Shown: in pieces, positions 13,515 to 18,697 of the stretch
Layout of the letters: each line of letters starts with the position of its first letter
Position numbering within the stretch: the stretch's first letter is position 1
IMG/VR virus record: IMGVR_UViG_3300042923_001273
Location: 1 to 21,435 of that record
DNA: 21,435 nucleotides
From: a virus
Direction: 5' to 3' (one strand)
The notes under the pieces: model-generated
Database searches by the model: none
Told to the model about the DNA's origin: nothing
What the model saw: only the letters and a program-made list of their open reading frames with translations
Program-made: the position numbers and the translations under genes

Positions 13515-14363
13515 ATGATGCTGGACACTGCCACCTCACTGAACGAAATGATGACTAAGCAACTTAACGACCTGAAGAACACCCTTGATTACACCCGGAT
13601 GTTTCGGGCCATCACGCATCTTCCGACTAACATGCCTGACGGCCCCGACCGACTGAAAGAAGTGGTCTCTGCCACCATCGACAGCGTCCTGGACTCACCG
13701 CATAACGCGCACATTAACGTGGTTCGTTTTAGTGTGCGCCAGCAGTTCCCGGAGATTCACGACCGTTTTATCAATAAAATCGCGGAGGAGATAAGCGATG
13801 TGTTGAACTCGTCTCTTATGAAAATCGTGGCGCCGGGATATGTCATTACCAAGGACATCCTGTCAACCGAGATGGAGTTCATCAGCCAGTACGCCACCAA
13901 AACGGATCTCCAGCAATTATTAGACGAAGACCTGAAAGCCAAAGGGTTCGACGACGCGACTGTGTCCGCCTACTCCGGTCGCTTAACGGAGTGGTTACGT
14001 TATGTACTGGAATGTGCGAACACGGGTCAGGCACCGGACCTGAGCGAAGAACTCGACCTGGCGCTCGCCGGAGAACCGTTACTGAAAGATTACTTCGTGA
14101 CGGCACTCGCCTCCGAAGTGCGCAAAGCCATGCACTCTCGCCGTCAGGGTGCGCTGCAAGACTTCGGCAGCAGCCTGGTGAAACCGGTGCGTCAGCCACA
14201 ATCTGAACCCGGTGCCAACACCGTGAGTGAAAGCTTTACCTTCACCAGCGTCGAAGCTAACCGCTTACGTGAAATGCTCTATAACCTCCAACTCGACAGC
14301 AATGAAACGCTGAAGGTGACCCGGACCGATGAAGGTCTGGTTATCCAGTTCCTGTTGAAGTAA
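13515..14363 (+). CDS. Hypothetical 282-residue helical protein, last gene of the operon
   Basis: ATG 13515 follows AAGGGGATTTTACC; a second ATG comes directly after it. The protein is largely helical. A linker near residues 220-240 (VKPVRQPQSEPGANTVSES) separates the main body from a small C-terminal domain of about 45 residues that ends NETLKVTRTDEGLVIQFLLK and looks like a beta hairpin after a helix. No known family is recognised. It closes the operon at the terminator at 14370. Confidence 0.78.
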   Translation: MMLDTATSLNEMMTKQLNDLKNTLDYTRMFRAITHLPTNMPDGPDRLKEVVSATIDSVLDSPHNAHINVVRFSVRQQFPEIHDRFINKIAEEISDVLNSSLMKIVAPGYVITKDILSTEMEFISQYATKTDLQQLLDEDLKAKGFDDATVSAYSGRLTEWLRYVLECANTGQAPDLSEELDLALAGEPLLKDYFVTALASEVRKAMHSRRQGALQDFGSSLVKPVRQPQSEPGANTVSESFTFTSVEANRLREMLYNLQLDSNETLKVTRTDEGLVIQFLLK

Positions 14364-14368
14364 CTTCA

Positions 14369-14399
14369 GAGGGCGGTCTTTACCGCCCTTTTCTTTTTT
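14369..14399 (+). terminator. Rho-independent terminator
   Basis: AGGGCGGT (14370-14377) and ACCGCCCT (14382-14389) pair around CTTT and are followed by TTTCTTTTTT. It ends the six-gene operon. Confidence 0.92.
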
Positions 14400-14423
14400 G
14401 GCCAGTGAAGAAAGGAATGGATC

Positions 14424-14825
14424 ATGGCTTTAGATTTTCCCCTACGCCTTGAAAGTCTTGCTGACCAACCGTCGCAAGACAGTGCGTTGATTTGTATCGA
14501 GCACCGGGTGTTGATAACGTTAGACTACTGGAGTGCGATGCGAAATATGTTCCGGGTGGGCACGCCGGAATACGCTCGAATCTTAGACCAACAAACCGAA
14601 ATCTTTGGCGATGCCATGGAGATGTGGTTTCAGGAACTGCGCCGCACCAAGATTATCGCGGTCGGGGATATGTACTTCAATCCGATGGCGGTCGTTGAAG
14701 AAGCGGGTTACGGTCTGACGGTGGCGGTGACCCGTTCGATGATTACCACCGTGGCCCATCGTCAGGTGGGTGACGATTACGAACTGCATTTACTGTGGAA
14801 TTCAAAACTTAATGAGGGGGTTTAA
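14424..14825 (+). CDS. Small hypothetical protein, first of a three-gene unit
   Basis: This encodes 133 residues, with AAAGGA eight bases before ATG 14424. It starts MALDFPLRLESLAD and has a helical middle (YARILDQQTEIFGDAMEMWFQELRRTK) followed by strand-like segments (IIAVGDMYFNPMAVVEEAG). No domain is recognised. Its stop is directly before the start of the exported-protein gene, so translation of the two is probably coupled. Confidence 0.75.
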   Translation: MALDFPLRLESLADQPSQDSALICIEHRVLITLDYWSAMRNMFRVGTPEYARILDQQTEIFGDAMEMWFQELRRTKIIAVGDMYFNPMAVVEEAGYGLTVAVTRSMITTVAHRQVGDDYELHLLWNSKLNEGV

Positions 14826-14826
14826 A

Positions 14827-15333
14827 ATGGGTATGTCAATGAAAGCGGTAACCGGGATTCTGTTGGTGTTAGTGGTGTGGGCCATGCAAACGTTACGGGC
14901 TGACGCCTCAGAAGCGGTACAAGGGCGCAACGGCTCCATCGTCTTCTCCTGTCCGGTGGAAGGCGGCAAGTTCGCGCAGGTCCTGGTGAAGGACAAGATG
15001 CTTCAGTACAAGTTCGGGACAGACCCCCGCCAACCTGAGATTGCGGTCCCTGCCGACCCGCGTGACCAGAGCCAGGTTCACTATGCGTACACCGCGTACG
15101 CTAAAGGCGGTTCCCTGTACATTCGCTTTACCAACGGGGACTACAGCTACGTGGTCTACTCCGGGCAAGGCGAGGGCTGGGCACGCGAAGACATCACGGT
15201 GTTCAAAGGGCTGGACAAAGTGAAACGCATCAACTGTGTTAAGCAGGCCCGGAGCACAGCGGTGTATGACTTTATCGCTTACGGTAACGATGACAGTGCC
15301 AATGGGCTGGATATCGTATACGGACAACAGTAA
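14827..15333 (+). CDS. Small exported protein with signal peptide
   Basis: The 168-residue product starts at ATG 14827, behind GAGGGGG at the right distance. It has a clear Sec-type signal peptide: MGMSMK, then a hydrophobic core (ILLVLVVWAMQTL), then ADA at 25-27 as a cleavage site. The mature protein has two cysteines, C42 and C137, that could form a disulfide in the periplasm. The pattern, with a cysteine near the start, then YKFG, then SLYIRFTNGDYSYVVYSG and a final cysteine, reminds me of small exported proteins of unknown function in Gram-negative bacteria. The gene may therefore come from a host. Exported phage proteins often act in superinfection exclusion or lysis control; which applies here is unknown. 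Confidence 0.8.
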   Translation: MGMSMKAVTGILLVLVVWAMQTLRADASEAVQGRNGSIVFSCPVEGGKFAQVLVKDKMLQYKFGTDPRQPEIAVPADPRDQSQVHYAYTAYAKGGSLYIRFTNGDYSYVVYSGQGEGWAREDITVFKGLDKVKRINCVKQARSTAVYDFIAYGNDDSANGLDIVYGQQ

Positions 15334-15345
15334 CGCTGAGGAGCA

Positions 15346-15885
15346 ATGATGCCACGCTACAGTCAACGGGAGGAAGAACTCGCTACTTTCTTCTTACAGG
15401 GCCGGCAAGGTAATGTCCTCCTGGGGTTCTATTGCGGGTATTCCACCGAGGAGGTTGCGCACTTTCTGGTGAGCAGTACGATACGGGCGGACAAACACGT
15501 CGGGGCCAAAGTGATAGACCGGATTCCCTATTTCGCAGAATGGCGCGCCCTGCGAAACAAGCACCCGGTCGCCTGGCCGGTGGTACCGACCGTGAAGGAC
15601 TTCCATGAGGGCCTGGAGGCGGCGCGAGAACGTATCGCCGCAGCACGCATGGCAGAAGAGGACACCAGTACCCTGGCAGGCATTGAGAACGTTGCAGAAG
15701 CCGCAACCCATCAACGCAACGACGGGTATGAGTACACCACGTTCCACCGGGATGTGATACGGGATGTCGTGCAGTTGGCAGAGCGCTGCGGGTTACGGGT
15801 CACTGACCGTCCGGGTAAGTTACACGGTCGCCCCCAGACCTTTCGCCGACTGGATTTCCTGAATCTCCTGCCGGAGAACGAATAA
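15346..15885 (+). CDS. Hypothetical protein, last of the three-gene unit
   Basis: This encodes 179 residues, with GAGGAG upstream of ATG 15346; an ATG three bases later is an equal candidate. The protein looks helical: YSQREEELATFFLQGRQGN and YSTEEVAHFLVSS near the start read like short helices joined by a turn, as in DNA-binding helix-turn-helix units, but no family can be named. The C-terminus is basic (GLRVTDRPGKLHGRPQTFRRLDFL). It ends at a terminator. Confidence 0.75.
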   Translation: MMPRYSQREEELATFFLQGRQGNVLLGFYCGYSTEEVAHFLVSSTIRADKHVGAKVIDRIPYFAEWRALRNKHPVAWPVVPTVKDFHEGLEAARERIAAARMAEEDTSTLAGIENVAEAATHQRNDGYEYTTFHRDVIRDVVQLAERCGLRVTDRPGKLHGRPQTFRRLDFLNLLPENE

Positions 15886-15886
15886 A

Positions 15887-15918
15887 AGAAGGGGGCTGTC
15901 GCCCCTTCTTTTTTTTTT
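15887..15918 (+). terminator. Rho-independent terminator
   Basis: AGAAGGGGGC (15887-15896) pairs with GCCCCTTCT (15901-15909), with one bulged G, around TGTC, followed by about ten T. It ends the three-gene unit. Confidence 0.92.
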
Positions 15919-15919
15919 G

Positions 15920-15927
15920 TTATGTAC
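15920..15927 (+). promoter_or_regulatory. Candidate late-type promoter motif (TTATGTAC)
   Basis: TTATGTAC sits immediately after the T tract of the terminator and 23 bases before ATG 15951, the only space in which a promoter for this isolated gene could lie. It shares TTATGTA with 10503-10509. It is short, so this is tentative. Confidence 0.3.
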
Positions 15928-15950
15928 CCGTCACCCGTGAGGTTTTCCCC

Positions 15951-16442
15951 ATGCACGAAATGTTATTATCGGCCCGGAAGAAAGGTGGGATTCTTCCCGC
16001 CTATTCCGACTTCCAGACCTATCTCAACAAAAACGTTCCCGGCACGCTAACGGCAGGGACCTCTGCCCAGAACACGACGGGGTATCGCCAGACGACCTTG
16101 AACATTGTCGACCAGGGAACGATGTGGGGAACATGTTGGCTGAATTACTTCACGTACGATTCCATCCTGATCCGTGTAGCCCGCCATGCGTTCCCCGACA
16201 AAGTTACCGCCGATGAGAACATCACCGCCAAGCGGGTGGTGGCCGCCAAGTATGTTTTTCAGGGAAGCCGCCCGGCTTACCAGGGGTTGACACGTAATGG
16301 CTATACCTCGTCTAACTACGGTTCCTTCTCAGGACAACAGATGGTTGATTTCATTTATTGGGATGCTGTCCTCGGTAAAGTCATGCGCCTGAACCCGTTC
16401 CTGGGCGAAGCGCCCAAAGAGTTCGATGGAAAGTTGGTATAA
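15951..16442 (+). CDS. Hypothetical protein, single-gene unit
   Basis: This encodes 163 residues from ATG 15951, with GTGAGG eight bases upstream; ATG 15960 is an alternative. The N-terminus is basic (MLLSARKKGGILP). The middle contains aromatic, tryptophan-rich segments (GTMWGTCWLNYFTYDSILIR around residues 56-75) and repeated serine, glycine and tyrosine (YTSSNYGSFSG). No signal peptide or family is recognised. It lies between two terminators and faces the minus-strand virion genes. Confidence 0.75.
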   Translation: MHEMLLSARKKGGILPAYSDFQTYLNKNVPGTLTAGTSAQNTTGYRQTTLNIVDQGTMWGTCWLNYFTYDSILIRVARHAFPDKVTADENITAKRVVAAKYVFQGSRPAYQGLTRNGYTSSNYGSFSGQQMVDFIYWDAVLGKVMRLNPFLGEAPKEFDGKLV

Positions 16443-16472
16443 AAGAGAGGGCTTGCGCCCTCTCTTTTTTTT
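16441..16472. terminator. Bidirectional terminator between convergent genes
   Basis: GAGAGGGC (16445-16452) and GCCCTCTC (16457-16464) pair around TTGC. The stem extends by A-T pairs into an A run on one side and a run of T on the other, so it works on both strands. It serves the plus gene ending at 16442 and the minus gene ending at 16480. Confidence 0.92.
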
Positions 16473-16479
16473 GTGCCCT

Positions 16480-18651
16480 TTAACCACGGTCCCCTTTGGA
16501 CAGGGCACTGAGTAACATCCCCCGGTTACCGTCAAACAGGGCGTTGACACGGGAACTCACCGAGAACCACTTGTTGAACGACGACATGTTGGTGTACCAG
16601 TTACGTTTGAGCTTGTCCATTTTGTAGACCTGCTCAGACAACCCACAACTGGCCAGGACCGACATGTAATCGCCCATAGACGAGTCCTGCGGGAACAGGA
16701 GCTTGTTCCACTGGGTGGGGTCAATCACGCGCCAGCCACTGATTTCGTTCATCGGCATGTGCACCACCGAGGAGAGGTCTTCAAAAGTACAGCGCAAGTT
16801 AATGCCGCGGTACTTCCCGGACTGACTCCACGGCGCATTGCTCACCCCACGTTCAATCTCCAGTGACTTAAAGAGGGCCAGACGACTCTGTCCACGCCCC
16901 CGACAATACCACTCACACAGGAACGGTGACCCGTAGGCGCCGGTGCCCTCCGAGCGCGGCAGGATACCCGCCAACATCATTATCATCGGCAGAATCTCGG
17001 TCTGGTAGCGACAGAGGTCATTGCCGTACGGTGCCCGCAGCTGCATCGTAAAGGATAACTGGTTGAACTGGGCTGACGACTCATCGTAGTGTTTCGGGAT
17101 ATCAACGAAGGCGTTACCGGCTAAGGCCCCCACCCCGGCAATGTGTAACGAGTCTGCGACCCCGGTGGCAATGTCCTTCACGAAGTTGGCAATCGCCCCG
17201 ATACCCGGGATATTAGACAAGTTACCGTCCGCCAGGGAGATACGCATGTTACGGTTGTTGGCAGACGTCGAGTTAAACGCCTGTCCCACGGTGGATTCCC
17301 GCGAGGAGTTCGAGAACGACTCCGACACCGAGTCCCGTCCGTCAATACGGAAGGTCACCCAGGCTGAACCGTCTTTCTGTGCCCCACGGAAGGTGGCCCA
17401 GGCCCCTTCGTAGTTTTCCGTACTGAAGAAGTCCTTGACCGTTTCGTAGGTGGAGACCAGCAACGACTCCGAACCCCCGCCTTGTGCCTGCGTCGCCGCA
17501 TCGGTGGCAGGTGCCGTGTTCTCTTCCGCAGTCTTGTTATCCGGGTTGGCCTCGGGTGCGGTGTTCTTCACGGCCACTGACGAGTTCGTGGCTTCTTCCC
17601 CGTCCGGACTGGTGGTGGTCCCTGATAACAACCGCCCATCCGTCTGCCCGTAGTAGGCGTTCAGGAAGTCTTCGGTGCTGGCGTACTCCGGTGTCATGGC
17701 TGCCGACATCACCCGTGACGCGGCCCCACCCTCAACCCACTGTCTGACGGCCTGCATCACACCGTTAGGGTTTCCTTGCTGCGCGGCGGCAATCCTATTC
17801 ACCCCTTCATTAAACGCGTTAGCGAGCCGCTGAGCGCGTGTAGCGACGGCATAGACATCAATGCCGGTCAACACCTTCCCGTCGTCGTCCCGGGACTTGT
17901 AAATGTCCGGGGCCATCTTGGCGTACATGTTGGCTTCGGCATCCGATGGCTGGAACTCTTTCTTGGCAATCGCACTGACCTGTTCCTGCGAAAGTTTCAT
18001 TGAGCCACCCGGGGTTAAGCCGGTCTGCTCAGCAAAGCGCATCCAGGACCCCGTGGACTTGGACGTCAGTTCCATGTTGGCGGCGATGGTGTTGGCCATG
18101 TCGTTGACGTACTTCCAGTAGGTCCCCATCATCGGCTTGAGGTAGGCAAAGCGGGTGCTGGTGACCTCGGTGAAGAACTTCCACGCGGTGCCAATCATAA
18201 TCAGCGGCAACAGGCGCAAACTGAACGCCCAGCCAATCGCTTTCCCGATAAAGGACCCGATGGTGTTGGCACGCCCGGTACGCACCAGACGGGAGTCATC
18301 GGCGTTGTAGAAGTTACCAAAGAAGCTGGTCAGGCTGTTGTACACCGGGATACCGTAACGGATGTGCACCAGGTTGGCGTTGTCGTCAATGGTTTCACTG
18401 TACCACCGGCCCATGCCCGGGGAATAGGGCATGTCTTTCTCGCGTTGCAGGATGTCCAGGTAACGGGGAGCAACCGGGTCCGCATTGTCACTCGGCTGCG
18501 GCGGGGGGTTCATGGCAAAGTTTTCCCCGAGACCGGTTCCCGTGTACTTGTAATACGCTGACGTGTAGTTGCGGTAGTACGTGTCTTCCGCGTTAATCGC
18601 ATTTTTGGGGAGCAAGTTAGATTGCCGCACCCAGCTGCTGTCTTTAATCAT
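16480..18651 (-). CDS. Large virion structural protein with a hydrophobic segment
   Basis: The 723-residue product starts at the reverse-strand ATG 18651, with GGAG eight bases upstream. A hydrophobic stretch at about 131-160 (IGWAFSLRLLPLIMIGTAW) could cross or enter a membrane. A low-complexity linker at about 344-393, rich in T, N, A and E with a repeated NTAP, divides the protein. The C-terminal part contains VDIPKHYDESSAQFNQLSF, then LRAPYGNDLCRYQ, then GSPFLCEWYCRG. I recall this order from large structural proteins of jumbo and SPO1-like phages (PkxWxxS, LxxPYGN, SPFL). It is read with the hydrolase-bearing virion gene upstream but is separated from it by a terminator hairpin. The structural role is likely; its exact place in the particle is unknown. 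Confidence 0.7.
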   Translation of the reverse strand: MIKDSSWVRQSNLLPKNAINAEDTYYRNYTSAYYKYTGTGLGENFAMNPPPQPSDNADPVAPRYLDILQREKDMPYSPGMGRWYSETIDDNANLVHIRYGIPVYNSLTSFFGNFYNADDSRLVRTGRANTIGSFIGKAIGWAFSLRLLPLIMIGTAWKFFTEVTSTRFAYLKPMMGTYWKYVNDMANTIAANMELTSKSTGSWMRFAEQTGLTPGGSMKLSQEQVSAIAKKEFQPSDAEANMYAKMAPDIYKSRDDDGKVLTGIDVYAVATRAQRLANAFNEGVNRIAAAQQGNPNGVMQAVRQWVEGGAASRVMSAAMTPEYASTEDFLNAYYGQTDGRLLSGTTTSPDGEEATNSSVAVKNTAPEANPDNKTAEENTAPATDAATQAQGGGSESLLVSTYETVKDFFSTENYEGAWATFRGAQKDGSAWVTFRIDGRDSVSESFSNSSRESTVGQAFNSTSANNRNMRISLADGNLSNIPGIGAIANFVKDIATGVADSLHIAGVGALAGNAFVDIPKHYDESSAQFNQLSFTMQLRAPYGNDLCRYQTEILPMIMMLAGILPRSEGTGAYGSPFLCEWYCRGRGQSRLALFKSLEIERGVSNAPWSQSGKYRGINLRCTFEDLSSVVHMPMNEISGWRVIDPTQWNKLLFPQDSSMGDYMSVLASCGLSEQVYKMDKLKRNWYTNMSSFNKWFSVSSRVNALFDGNRGMLLSALSKGDRG

Positions 18652-18660
18652 TACCTCGAC

Positions 18661-18694
18661 TCCATAAAAGAAAAGGGGCGGTTTCCCGCCCCTT
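18661..18694 (-). terminator. Rho-independent terminator on the minus strand
   Basis: Read on the minus strand, AAGGGGCGG pairs with CCGCCCCTT around GAAA, followed by TTCTTTTATGG. It comes just after the stop of the hydrolase-bearing gene and before the ribosome binding site of the 723-residue gene. The second gene therefore probably depends on read-through or its own promoter. Confidence 0.85.
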
Positions 18695-18697
18695 CTG

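Noticed and set aside
15360-15480. Helix-turn-helix regulator call for the 179-residue protein
   Set aside because: Short helices with a turn are visible, but no family pattern is strong enough to name it.
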